Origin: an uncultured Pseudacidovorax sp.
GTDB lineage: Bacteria > Pseudomonadota > Gammaproteobacteria > Burkholderiales > Burkholderiaceae_C
Length of the DNA: 64,000 nt
Assembly (NCBI RefSeq): GCF_913773995.1
Contig: NZ_CAJYES010000249.1
Span: 1 to 64,000 of the forward strand
Direction of reading: 5' to 3'
Shown: piece after piece, positions 27,264 through 35,031 of the stretch
Position numbering within the stretch: the first letter of the stretch is position 1
Layout: each line of letters starts with the position of its first letter
Program-made: the position numbers and the translations under genes
Notes under the pieces: model-generated
Told to the model about the DNA's origin: nothing
Database searches by the model: none
Seen by the model: only the letters and a program-made list of their open reading frames with translations

Positions 27264-28187
27264 TCAGCGGCTGCGGGCCGCGTCGTCCTCGGCCAAGGCC
27301 TGGCCGACCAGGCCAGCCAACCAGTCCATGAAGACCTGGAGCCGACGCGGCACCTGCCGCCGGTGCGCGTAGAGCAGCGTGATCGGCAGCGGCGGCGCAC
27401 GCCATTCCGGCAACACCTCCACCAGCTCCCCGCGCGTCAGGGCCTCGCGGTGGCCCAGCACCGGCGCCTGGATCAGCCCAAGGCCGGCGCGGCAGGCAGC
27501 CTCGTAGGCCAGCGTGTTGTTCACCGTGATGGCGGCCGGCATCTCGAAGCTGCGCGTCTCGCCGTTCTCCACGTATTCCCACAGCGCCGGCCAGCCGGCC
27601 AGGCGAGAGGAATAGCGAACCAGCCGATGACCGCGGTGCAAGTCCTCCAGGCGGCGCGGATGTCCATGTTTCGCCAGGTAGGCGGGCGAGGCCAGGTTGG
27701 CCTGCACCATCTGCCCGACGGGCCGCGCCACTAGGCCCGACTCCTGCAGCACGCCGACGCGCAGCACGCAGTCGAAGCCGTCATGCACCAGGTCCACCCG
27801 CCGGTCGGTGCTGCCCAGGTCCACCTCCAGCAGCGGATGGTCGGCCAGGAAGGCAGGCAGGTTCGGCAGCACCACCCGTGCGCCCAGTTGCAGCGGCACG
27901 TCAGCACGAATGCGCCCCCGCAGTGACCCAGGCTGGCGGCTGAACAGCGACTGCAGGTCTTCCGCGTCCGCGAGCAGCGTCTGCGCCCGCTCCAGGAAGG
28001 CCTCGCCGTCGGGCGTGACGCGCACGGTGCGGGTCGTGCGCTGGAGCAGCCGAGTACCGAGGCCAGCCTCCAGCTGCTGCACGATGGCCGACACGCGCGC
28101 CCGCGTCAGGCCCAGGCGCTCGGCCGCTCGCGTGAAGCTGGCGAGCTCGGCCACCTGCACATAGACGCGAAGGGAATCGAGGTCCAT
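27264..28187 (-). CDS. LysR family transcriptional regulator
   Basis: 307 residues. The N-terminal helix-turn-helix (LRVYVQVAELASFTRAAERLGLTRARVSAIVQQLEAGLG) and the CrgA/DmlR-like effector domain (RVGVLQESGLVARPVG, LAGWPALWEYVENG) are clear. It is divergent from an SDR gene, with a 7-base inverted repeat 12-31 bases before its own start codon. It probably regulates that SDR gene and itself. The effector is unknown. The C-terminal tail (residues about 285-307) is Arg/Ala-rich. Confidence 0.93.
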   Translation of the reverse strand: MDLDSLRVYVQVAELASFTRAAERLGLTRARVSAIVQQLEAGLGTRLLQRTTRTVRVTPDGEAFLERAQTLLADAEDLQSLFSRQPGSLRGRIRADVPLQLGARVVLPNLPAFLADHPLLEVDLGSTDRRVDLVHDGFDCVLRVGVLQESGLVARPVGQMVQANLASPAYLAKHGHPRRLEDLHRGHRLVRYSSRLAGWPALWEYVENGETRSFEMPAAITVNNTLAYEAACRAGLGLIQAPVLGHREALTRGELVEVLPEWRAPPLPITLLYAHRRQVPRRLQVFMDWLAGLVGQALAEDDAARSR

Positions 28188-28198
28188 TGGTCACCCAG

Positions 28199-28218
28199 AA
28201 ATGACAGTGAAGTCATTT
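28199..28218. promoter_or_regulatory. Inverted repeat AAATGAC-N6-GTCATTT, candidate LysR site
   Basis: Perfect 7-base arms in the divergent gap of the LysR (27264-28187) and SDR (28297-29076) genes. The following TTTTGCGCGG and T-rich stretch may belong to the SDR promoter. The spacing does not give T-N11-A exactly. Confidence 0.45.
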
Positions 28219-28296
28219 TGCGCGGCTTTTTCTGGGGATTGCGTTTACCTAAAGTTCCAGTCATCCCATCCACCGCTCCACACAAGGAAACCGACC

Positions 28297-29076
28297 ATGA
28301 CCGATACCGCCACCCCGAACACACCTCGCATCGCCCTCGTCACCGGCGGCAGCCGCGGCCTGGGCAAGAGCGCGGCCCTGCATCTGGCGCGCGACGGCGT
28401 CGACCTGATCCTCACCTACCGCAGCCGCGCCGACGAAGCCGAGGCCGTGGTGCGCGAGGTGCAGGCCCTGGGCCGGCGCGCCGTGGCCTTGCCGCTGGAC
28501 GTCGCGCGCGCCGATACCTTCGCCGGCTTTGCCGCGGCCGTGCGCGAGGCGCTGGCCGCCACCTGGGGCCGTACGCAGTTCGACATCCTGCTCAACAACG
28601 CCGGCATGGGCATCCATGCCAGCTTCGAAGCCACCACGCAGGCCCAGTTCGACGAACTGATGGCCACGCACCTGAAGGGGCCCTTCTTCCTCACGCAGGC
28701 GCTGCTGCCGCTGCTGGCCGATGGCGGCAATGTGCTCAACGTGTCCTCCGGTCTCGCGCGCTTCTCGCTGCCCGGCTATGCGGCCTACGCCACCATGAAG
28801 GGCGGCATCGAGGTGCTGACGCGCTACCTGGCCAAGGAGCTGGGCCCGCGCCGCATCGCCGTGAACGTGATCGCTCCCGGCGCCATCGAGACCGACTTCG
28901 GCGGCGGCGTGGTGCGCGACAACGCGCAGATGAACGCCGCCATCGCGGCTCAGACCGCCCAGGGCCGCGTGGGCCTGCCCGACGACATCGGCGGCGCCGT
29001 GGCCGCGCTGCTGCGGCCGGGCAATCACTGGATGACCGCCCAACGCGTCGAAGTCTCGGGCGGGATGTTCATCTGA
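28297..29076 (+). CDS. Short-chain dehydrogenase/reductase
   Basis: 259 residues from the ATG at 28297, preceded by AAGGAAA. The NAD(P)-binding fold has VTGGSRGLGKS, NNAGMG and the catalytic Ser-Tyr-Lys set (NVSSG, then YAAYATMKGG), and ends in the family-typical QRVEVSGGMFI. An acidic or basic cofactor-selecting residue is suggested by TYRSRADEA (Arg after beta 2), which favours NADP. The substrate is unknown. It is probably controlled by the divergent LysR protein. Its last 8 bases overlap the end of the convergent DUF2917-like gene. Confidence 0.9.
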   Translation: MTDTATPNTPRIALVTGGSRGLGKSAALHLARDGVDLILTYRSRADEAEAVVREVQALGRRAVALPLDVARADTFAGFAAAVREALAATWGRTQFDILLNNAGMGIHASFEATTQAQFDELMATHLKGPFFLTQALLPLLADGGNVLNVSSGLARFSLPGYAAYATMKGGIEVLTRYLAKELGPRRIAVNVIAPGAIETDFGGGVVRDNAQMNAAIAAQTAQGRVGLPDDIGGAVAALLRPGNHWMTAQRVEVSGGMFI

Positions 29077-29449
29077 GCGCAGTCGGCCCACTGATCCTGC
29101 CGACGCGCGCCAGCCGCGCCAGGGCCGCCCGCCAGAGCGCCCGCAAGCCGACCGCCAGCGCGGAGGTCGGCGCCGGTGGCGTGAGCCGGGCGACCCGGGC
29201 AGGCACACCGTCCAGCGCCAGCACCTGAACCCAGCCCTCGGCATCGACCTGATGGGCTTGGCCAGCGTCCAGATGCTGGTACACGGGTAGCATCTGCTCC
29301 GCGACCCAGCGCGGCGGCTCCACCACCCGCACATGGCCTTCCACGGCGAAGAGCAGGGTGCCGCGGCTCACCGGCAGCAGCAGGCATTCGCCGGGGGCGA
29401 TGCAGGCCGGGTCGGCAGAAGGGGAAAAGGCGGCGGGGCGGGCGGTCAT
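29069..29449 (-). CDS. Small DUF2917-like protein
   Basis: 126 residues from the ATG at 29449 with GAGGAG upstream. The core (PGECLLLPVSRGTLLFAVEGHVRVVEPP, then LDAGQAHQVDAEGWVQVLAL) has the same beta-strand order as the DUF2917 protein at 18039-18353. The C-terminus is Arg/Leu/Ala-rich, perhaps an amphipathic helix. The family call is by resemblance and less certain than for the first copy. It is divergent from a MocR-type regulator with a 7-base inverted repeat between them. The stop overlaps the convergent SDR gene by 8 bases. Confidence 0.65.
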   Translation of the reverse strand: MTARPAAFSPSADPACIAPGECLLLPVSRGTLLFAVEGHVRVVEPPRWVAEQMLPVYQHLDAGQAHQVDAEGWVQVLALDGVPARVARLTPPAPTSALAVGLRALWRAALARLARVGRISGPTALR

Positions 29450-29499
29450 GGAAGCTCCTCGGACAAGACGTTGAAGTGGCCTCCAGCGTAGGCCTGACA

Positions 29500-29518
29500 G
29501 TGCCTGCAAAACAGGCAC
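29500..29518. promoter_or_regulatory. Inverted repeat GTGCCTG-N5-CAGGCAC, candidate operator
   Basis: Perfect 7-base arms with the spacer CAAAA, 50 bases upstream of the DUF2917-like start and 112 bases upstream of the MocR start. It is a plausible site for the GntR-type domain of that regulator. Confidence 0.5.
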
Positions 29519-29630
29519 ACCCCGTGCGAACATCGACCGCAACAGCGGCGCCGAGAGACGCTCTGTTATGGTCGATTCGCCGCCCAACTGCATCTGTTCC
29601 GATCCACCCGGGCGGCGCACCATCGCAGCC

Positions 29631-31091
29631 ATGTCCCCCCTGCCCCGCTACCGCCAACTGGCCCAGCACTACACCCAGGCCATCCGCGCCGGCACGCTGC
29701 AGCCCGGCGAGCGCCTGCCCTCGCTGCGCGAGCTGATGAAGCTGCACGGCGTGAGCCTGTCCACCGCCTTGCAGGTCTGCCGCACCCTCGAAGGCGATGG
29801 CTTCGCCGAGGCGCGCGAGCGCTCGGGCTACTTCGTGCGCCAGCCGCGCCGCCTGGCCATGGTGCCCATGGACGAGCCCGCCGCCGACCGGCCGCCCGAT
29901 CCGGCGCAGTTCGTCGGCATCCACCAGACGGTCTCGGACTTCGTCACCCGCCGTCGCTGGGGCGAGGTGCACCTGGACCTGTCTTCCGCCCGCGCCTCGC
30001 CGGAGTTCTACCCAGCCGAGGCCCTGCGCACGGCCATGATGCGCAGCCTGCGTCAGCGGCCGCAGTTGCTCACGCAGGCATCGCCCTCCCGCGCCCGCAC
30101 GCCCTTCCGCGAGGCGGTGGCGCGGCGGGCGCTGCGCGCCGGCATGCACCTCGCGCCCGAGGACGTCCTGCCCACCAACGGCTGCATCGAGGCGCTCAAC
30201 CTGGCGCTGCGTGCCGTCGCCCAGCCCGGCGACACGGTGGCCGTCGAATCGCCCACCTTCTACGGCCTGCTGCAGGCGCTCGAAAGCCTGGGCATGCGTG
30301 CGCTGGAGATTCCCACCAGCCCGCAGACCGGCCTGTCGCTGGACGCGCTGGAGCTCGCCCTGCGCACCTACGAAGGCATCAAGGCCGTCGCGGTGGTGCC
30401 GCACCTTCAGAACCCGCTGGGCAGCGTCATGCCCGACACCCACAAGCAGCGGCTGGTGCAGTTGTGCCGCGCGCACGGCACCGCGCTGATCGAGGACGAC
30501 ACCTACACCGAACTGCTGGACATGGACGCCGTCCCGCGCGCCATCCAGTCCTTCGACACCGACGGCGGCGTGATCCACTGCGCCTCGCTGCACAAGGTGC
30601 TGGCGCCCGGCCTGCGGCTGGGCTGGATCCATGCCGGCCGCTGGCATGCGCGGGTGGAGATGCTCAAGTTCGCCCAGACCCGGATGAACGAGGAACTGTC
30701 GCAATGGGCCGTGGGCGAGTACATGGCAACCAGCGCCTACGACCGCCACCTGCGCCGCCTGCGCGAGACGCTGCGGCTGCAGCGTGAGCGCACCGCCGAC
30801 GCCATCGCCGCGCACTTTCCGGCAGGCACCCGCATCAACCTGCCGCCGGGCGGGCTTCAGTTGTGGGTGGAGCTGCCGCCGGGCACGCAGGCGCAGGCGC
30901 TGTTCGATGCGGCGCTGGAAGAACACATCCTGATCGCCCCGGGCACGCTGTTCTCCAACAGCGCGCGCTGCGACGGCTTCGTGCGCATCAACTGCGGCCT
31001 GCCCTGGTCGCCGACGCTGGCCGCAGGCCTGAAGCGGCTGGGGGAACTGGCGCACGCCGTCGCTGCGCCGCGGGCGCGCCGCGCCGCCTGA
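29631..31091 (+). CDS. MocR-type regulator: GntR DNA-binding domain fused to a fold-type I aminotransferase
   Basis: 486 residues. The GntR winged helix lies at about 1-75 (YRQLAQHYTQAIRAGTLQPGERLPSLREL). An aminotransferase-like domain follows with NPLGSVMP, EDDTYTELL and the PLP lysine in ASLHKVLAPGLRLGW. MocR proteins use PLP as an effector to control, often divergent, genes. The neighbour at 29069-29449 is the likely target. The start at 29631 places the winged helix at the N-terminus; an upstream ATG at 29568 would add 21 residues. Confidence 0.92.
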   Translation: MSPLPRYRQLAQHYTQAIRAGTLQPGERLPSLRELMKLHGVSLSTALQVCRTLEGDGFAEARERSGYFVRQPRRLAMVPMDEPAADRPPDPAQFVGIHQTVSDFVTRRRWGEVHLDLSSARASPEFYPAEALRTAMMRSLRQRPQLLTQASPSRARTPFREAVARRALRAGMHLAPEDVLPTNGCIEALNLALRAVAQPGDTVAVESPTFYGLLQALESLGMRALEIPTSPQTGLSLDALELALRTYEGIKAVAVVPHLQNPLGSVMPDTHKQRLVQLCRAHGTALIEDDTYTELLDMDAVPRAIQSFDTDGGVIHCASLHKVLAPGLRLGWIHAGRWHARVEMLKFAQTRMNEELSQWAVGEYMATSAYDRHLRRLRETLRLQRERTADAIAAHFPAGTRINLPPGGLQLWVELPPGTQAQALFDAALEEHILIAPGTLFSNSARCDGFVRINCGLPWSPTLAAGLKRLGELAHAVAAPRARRAA

Positions 31092-31107
31092 ACGTCGACG
31101 TCGTCGC

Positions 31108-31755
31108 TCAGGCGATCTTGCGGCGCGAGAGGCACCACTGGCGCACGCGTGCGCTGCCGATCACGCGCAGCACCAACGCGGCGACCAGCAGGGCCACCGC
31201 CAAACCATAGGCCGCAGACATTGGGATACGCTTGCCGAAGGTCGCCATGAAGCTGATCCATAGGTAGGCGATGCCCACCGTGTGCAGCAGACGCCAGCGG
31301 CGCACGCCCATCCACCGCACCGCGCCGTCCCACGACGTCGCGGCCAGCAGGGCGATGAACACATAGGCGATGCCGCCCGTCACCCAGTCCAGCGGGCGTG
31401 TCTGCTGCGCGAAGGCCGCCGCATCCAGCCGTGCGAAGGCCAGGATGGCGACCAGGTGCATCGCGTGCGAGAAGGCAAACGCCAAGCCGAAGGCGCGGCG
31501 GTGGCGCAGCAGCCACTGCGTCCGCGGGCCCGGCCACAGACGCGCCATCGCAGACGCCGTGAAGGCAAACAGGAACAACACCAACGAGGTACGGGCCGTG
31601 AGCCGGATCACCATCCGCGCGCCCTGGACAGGGTCGGCGCTGGCAGCCAGCACGACTCCGACGGCCAGGCCGAGCGCAAGCGCCAGGGCCGCGAAGGTGC
31701 GGCCGGTGCGCGGTGCCGGAGCCGCTGCAGAAGAACGAAAAGCGGGAGAAGTCAT
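31108..31755 (-). CDS. Ferric reductase-like transmembrane protein
   Basis: 215 residues from the ATG at 31755. There are about six membrane helices with several His placed as possible haem ligands (RHRRAFGLAFAFSHAMHLVAI, WRLLHTVGIAYLWISF). The layout matches the membrane-haem ferric reductase-like group that includes MsrQ and YedZ. No MsrP partner gene is adjacent, so a methionine sulfoxide reductase role is not supported. It is divergent from a TetR-family gene, which may repress it. Base composition is normal. Confidence 0.82.
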   Translation of the reverse strand: MTSPAFRSSAAAPAPRTGRTFAALALALGLAVGVVLAASADPVQGARMVIRLTARTSLVLFLFAFTASAMARLWPGPRTQWLLRHRRAFGLAFAFSHAMHLVAILAFARLDAAAFAQQTRPLDWVTGGIAYVFIALLAATSWDGAVRWMGVRRWRLLHTVGIAYLWISFMATFGKRIPMSAAYGLAVALLVAALVLRVIGSARVRQWCLSRRKIA

Positions 31756-31840
31756 GGTCGGAAATGAGCGCAACAGCCAAGGAGCAGGCATTACATTGGC
31801 CGCCCCGGCATCGCGTCGACCTTTCCCACAAGGTGCTTAC

Positions 31841-32551
31841 ATGGGCTTGGACCGCCCCACCTACCACCACGGCAACCTGCGGCAGGCCCTGATCGAGGCG
31901 GCCCTCGAACTGGCGCGGCAGCGCGGGCCTGAGGGCGTCAGCGTGCGCGAGGCGGCGCGACGGGTCGGCGTCTCCAGCGCCGCGCCCTTCCGCCATTTCC
32001 CGAGCCGCCGCTCGCTTATGACGGCCGTGGCCGAGGAAGCGACGACGCGCCTGCGCATCGAAGTCCGGCGCGCCATCCGCCCCACAGACCGCACCGCCCT
32101 GCGGCGGCTGACCGCGCTGGGCCGCGGCTACCTGCGCTGGGCGGCCGAGCACCCTGCGCATTTCCGCATCGTGTCCGCGCGAGAGCAGATCGACATCGAC
32201 GCCTCGCCCGGCCTGCTGCACGGCATGCTGGACGTGCGGGCGCTGACCGAGGAAACGCTGCGCACCGCCCAGGCCACGGGGCAGGCCGATCCGGCCCACG
32301 ACCCGGCGCTGCTGGCCCTGCTGACGCGGGCCTGTGCCTATGGCCTGGCGCGCATGCGGCTGGACGGCCATCTGCCGCAATGGGGCGTGGCGCCCGGCGA
32401 CGAGGACCGCAAGCTCGACGCGGCCCTGGCGCTGCTGGTTTCGCTGATCGGCAGCCACAGCCACGCCGGGACGGCGGCGCCTGGCGACGGCCCCACGGCA
32501 TCTGCGCACGACGACCCTGTTTCGACCATCTTCAAGAAAGGCCACTCATGA
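31841..32551 (+). CDS. TetR/AcrR family transcriptional regulator
   Basis: 236 residues from the ATG at 31841, with AAGGTG upstream. It has an N-terminal TetR helix-turn-helix (YHHGNLRQALIEAALELARQ, then VSVREAARRVGVSSAAPFRHFPSRRSLM) and a helical ligand domain resembling the WHG/AcrR C-terminal type. The YHHGNLR opening is typical of one TetR branch. The last 4 bases overlap the GFA gene start (ATGA), suggesting co-expression with it. The divergent ferric reductase-like gene is another candidate target. The inducer is unknown. Confidence 0.92.
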   Translation: MGLDRPTYHHGNLRQALIEAALELARQRGPEGVSVREAARRVGVSSAAPFRHFPSRRSLMTAVAEEATTRLRIEVRRAIRPTDRTALRRLTALGRGYLRWAAEHPAHFRIVSAREQIDIDASPGLLHGMLDVRALTEETLRTAQATGQADPAHDPALLALLTRACAYGLARMRLDGHLPQWGVAPGDEDRKLDAALALLVSLIGSHSHAGTAAPGDGPTASAHDDPVSTIFKKGHS

Positions 32552-32967
32552 AAGGCCAATGCCTCTGCGGCGCCGTGCGCGTCGACTCCCCGGATGCGCG
32601 CGAGATCGGCGCCTGCCACTGCGGCTACTGCCGCCGCTGGGGCGGCGGCGGCCCGATGCTGGCGGTGCACTGCGGCACCGGGCTGCGCGTCGAAGGCGAG
32701 GCGCAGGTCGGCGTCTACGCCTCGTCGGACTGGGCCCAGCGGGCCTTCTGCACGCGCTGCGGCACGCACCTGTACTACAAGCTGCTGCCCACGGGCGAGT
32801 TCTTCGTGCCGGCCGGCCTGTTCGACACGGACGACTTCGAGATCACGCAGCAGATCTACGTCGACAAGAAGCCGGGCTTCTATGCGCTGGCCAACCAGAC
32901 GTCCGAACTGACCGAGGCGCAGGTGCTGGCGCAGTTCGCGCCGCCGGGGGACGGCGGGGCCGGTTGA
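32548..32967 (+). CDS. GFA family zinc protein (CENP-V/GFA fold)
   Basis: 139 residues. It carries the zinc-binding Cys pairs of the family: CLCGAV near the N-terminus, CHCGYCRRW and FCTRCGTHL. Although the family is named after glutathione-dependent formaldehyde activation, enzymatic activity is doubtful for many members, so no reaction is assigned. The ATG overlaps the TetR stop by 4 bases, so translation is probably coupled. It is convergent with the ROK kinase gene, 15 bases away. Confidence 0.9.
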   Translation: MKGQCLCGAVRVDSPDAREIGACHCGYCRRWGGGGPMLAVHCGTGLRVEGEAQVGVYASSDWAQRAFCTRCGTHLYYKLLPTGEFFVPAGLFDTDDFEITQQIYVDKKPGFYALANQTSELTEAQVLAQFAPPGDGGAG

Positions 32968-32982
32968 GCGGCGGGCCGTGGT

Positions 32983-33909
32983 TCAGTCGACCAGCGCCAG
33001 CGCCGCGTAGTCGCCGACCTTGTCGCCCAGGCCCGCTGCGACCAATTCCACACCATCGGTGAGCGAAGGCAGGCGCCCCTCCAGCTGCGACTGCAGCCGC
33101 GGGAGCAGGAAGTCGCGGTTGTGCCAGAACACACTGCCGCCCAGGCTGATGCGCGACAGGTCCAACGCAGCCACCAGGTTGTAGAGCAGGCGGCCCATCA
33201 CGCGACACAGCGCGTCCACCGTGGCCAGGGCCTTCGCGTCGCCCTGCTGCGCGGCACCGAAGAGCTCGGCCGCATCCACCCCGAAACGCCGGGCGATGGC
33301 ATTGCCCGCCACCAGCGATTCCACGTCGCCGCGGTTGCCGCAGCCACACAGGGCCTCGTTGTCGTCGTCGCTGACGAACAGGTGGCCGGCATGGCCGGCA
33401 TTGCCGTTCTTGCCACGCAAGGTGCGCCCGTCCACGCACAGGCCGACGCCCACGCCGGTGCTCCAAGTGACGTAGGCGCAATGGTCCTCGCCCTTCAAGG
33501 CACCCCAGCGCCGCTCGGCCTCCAGCGCGGCGACGGCGTCGTTCTCCACCCGCACGCGGGCAAATCGTGCGGCCAGCGGCGCCTCGATGGGCGCAAAGGT
33601 CCAGTCGTTGGGGAGGCCGCGGTCCGGACCCGCCAGGCCGCCGCAGATGTTGGGCGTGGCCAGGGCGATGGCGCCGTCCCGCAGCACGAAGGGACCCGCC
33701 GACGACACGCCCACCTGGTCCACGTCGGACACCGGCACGCCGGCCTCGGCACAGGCGGCCTCGATGAGCTGCATCACCTGCCGGGCCACCGCCTCGTTGT
33801 CGCCGGTCTTGGCGGTGGGCGCGTTCTGCCGGGCGATTAGGTCGGTGCTGCCAGCTTTGGCCAGGCTCACCGCCACCTTGGTGCCGCCGATGTCGACGCA
33901 GGCTTTCAT
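32983..33909 (-). CDS. ROK family sugar kinase
   Basis: 308 residues. The ROK signature is complete: the ATP loop DIGGTKVAVSL, catalytic Asp in ENDAVAALEAERR, the ROK motif with GHAGHLFV, and a zinc site with Cys in CGCGNRGDVESLV. It phosphorylates a hexose (fructose, mannose, glucose or N-acetylmannosamine; not distinguishable here). It is probably the last gene after DUF2905 on the minus strand, with a hairpin between them. Neighbouring genes give no sugar-transport context. Confidence 0.92.
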   Translation of the reverse strand: MKACVDIGGTKVAVSLAKAGSTDLIARQNAPTAKTGDNEAVARQVMQLIEAACAEAGVPVSDVDQVGVSSAGPFVLRDGAIALATPNICGGLAGPDRGLPNDWTFAPIEAPLAARFARVRVENDAVAALEAERRWGALKGEDHCAYVTWSTGVGVGLCVDGRTLRGKNGNAGHAGHLFVSDDDNEALCGCGNRGDVESLVAGNAIARRFGVDAAELFGAAQQGDAKALATVDALCRVMGRLLYNLVAALDLSRISLGGSVFWHNRDFLLPRLQSQLEGRLPSLTDGVELVAAGLGDKVGDYAALALVD

Positions 33910-33944
33910 GCGCAGGGTTTCCTTGGGTCGTTGAAAGAGAAGGG

Positions 33945-33969
33945 AAAGCTCAGAGGCTGAGAGCTTTTT
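33945..33969 (-). terminator. Possible bidirectional hairpin between DUF2905 and ROK genes
   Basis: AAAGCTC and GAGCTTT arms around an inner CAG/CTG pairing with a 2-base bulge. On the minus strand TTTCCC and a pyrimidine-rich stretch follow; on the plus strand TTTTT follows. It sits 36 bases before the ROK start and may terminate the upstream minus-strand transcript. Confidence 0.45.
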
Positions 33970-34009
33970 GGCCGTGCAAGGTGGGCATGGGCAAAAGACG
34001 CGCAGCCTC

Positions 34010-34204
34010 TCAGAGCAAGCGAGCCACGCCGGCCGCGATCATGCTCAGCACCACGGTGCTGGCGACAGGCACTTGCCACACGCGGCCGAAGAGCTTGAAT
34101 TCGAAGTCGCCCGGCAGCCGACCGAAGCCCAGCTTGCGCAGCCAGCCGGTGAGGCCCTGCAACAGCAGCAGGGCCAACATCGTGACGAGCAGCCAGCGCA
34201 GCAT
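34010..34204 (-). CDS. DUF2905 small membrane protein
   Basis: 64 residues with two hydrophobic helices (LRWLLVTMLALLLLQGL and VASTVVLSMIAAGVARLL) and the DUF2905 signature GFGRLPGDFEFKLFGRVWQVP between them. Function is unknown. The start codon is 21 bases after the stop of the upstream phosphatase gene, so the two are likely on one transcript. It is easily overlooked because of its size, but the motif makes the call secure. Confidence 0.85.
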   Translation of the reverse strand: MLRWLLVTMLALLLLQGLTGWLRKLGFGRLPGDFEFKLFGRVWQVPVASTVVLSMIAAGVARLL

Positions 34205-34225
34205 CGACGAAGCGGCGCGGCGCGC

Positions 34226-34987
34226 TCAGCCGGCCAGGGCCGCGAGGGCCTGTCGGTGCAGCTCGGGCGTGGCGGCGGCGACCACGCGGCCGTCGGAATG
34301 CAGGCCCAGCGGCTGGCCGGCCCAGTCGGTGATCACGCCGCCCGCGGCCTCCACCAAGCCGGCGGGGCCCAGGTAGTCGTAGGGCTGCAGGCCAGCCTCG
34401 ACCACCAGGTCGATGGTGCCGCCGGCCAGCTGCGCATAGCTGTAGCAGTCGCCACCGAAGCGGCGCATGGCGCACTGGCGGCTCAGGCGGTCGAAGGCCG
34501 TCCATTCGTCGACCGAGAAGATGTCGGGCGAGGTGGTGAAGATGCGCGCCTCGGACAGCTGCGTGCAGTCGCGCACGCGCACCGGTTGGCCGTTGCGCAG
34601 GGCCACGCCGTCCTGACCCACCCAGCGCTCGCCGAGCACCGGCATGTCGACCAGGCCCAGCACCACGCGCCCGCCCTCCATCGCGCCGATCAGCGTGCCC
34701 CACAGGGGTGAGCCGGTGATGAAGCTGCGCGTGCCGTCGATGGGGTCGAGCACCCACACGCGGGCCGCGTCCAGGTTCTGCTGGCCATGCTCCTCGCCAT
34801 AGATGCCGTCCTGCGGCAGGGCCTGGCCCAGGATGTCGCGCATGGCCTGCTCGGCCGCGCGGTCGGCCAGCGTGACCGGGCTTTCGTCGGCCTTGGTGAT
34901 GATGTCCAGCGGCTGGCGGAAATGCGCCATCGACTGGGCGGCGGCGGCATCGGCCAGGGCGTGGGCGGTACGGAGCAGGTCGTTCAT
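34226..34987 (-). CDS. Inositol monophosphatase family phosphatase, probable histidinol-phosphatase
   Basis: 253 residues from the ATG at 34987. The metal-binding motifs are present: GEEHG (motif around residue 67), DPIDGTRSF at about 81-89 and PYDYLGPAGLVEAAGG near the C-terminus. Within the family the sequence looks like the HisN histidinol-phosphatase group, but inositol-1-phosphatase activity cannot be excluded. No other his genes are nearby. It is followed by DUF2905 and preceded by MidA-like, 44 bases apart, on the same strand. Confidence 0.88.
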   Translation of the reverse strand: MNDLLRTAHALADAAAAQSMAHFRQPLDIITKADESPVTLADRAAEQAMRDILGQALPQDGIYGEEHGQQNLDAARVWVLDPIDGTRSFITGSPLWGTLIGAMEGGRVVLGLVDMPVLGERWVGQDGVALRNGQPVRVRDCTQLSEARIFTTSPDIFSVDEWTAFDRLSRQCAMRRFGGDCYSYAQLAGGTIDLVVEAGLQPYDYLGPAGLVEAAGGVITDWAGQPLGLHSDGRVVAAATPELHRQALAALAG

Positions 34988-35031
34988 GGGCGGGCGGGGA
35001 TGGCGCGGGGCGGTCGGTGAAATGAAGGAAA

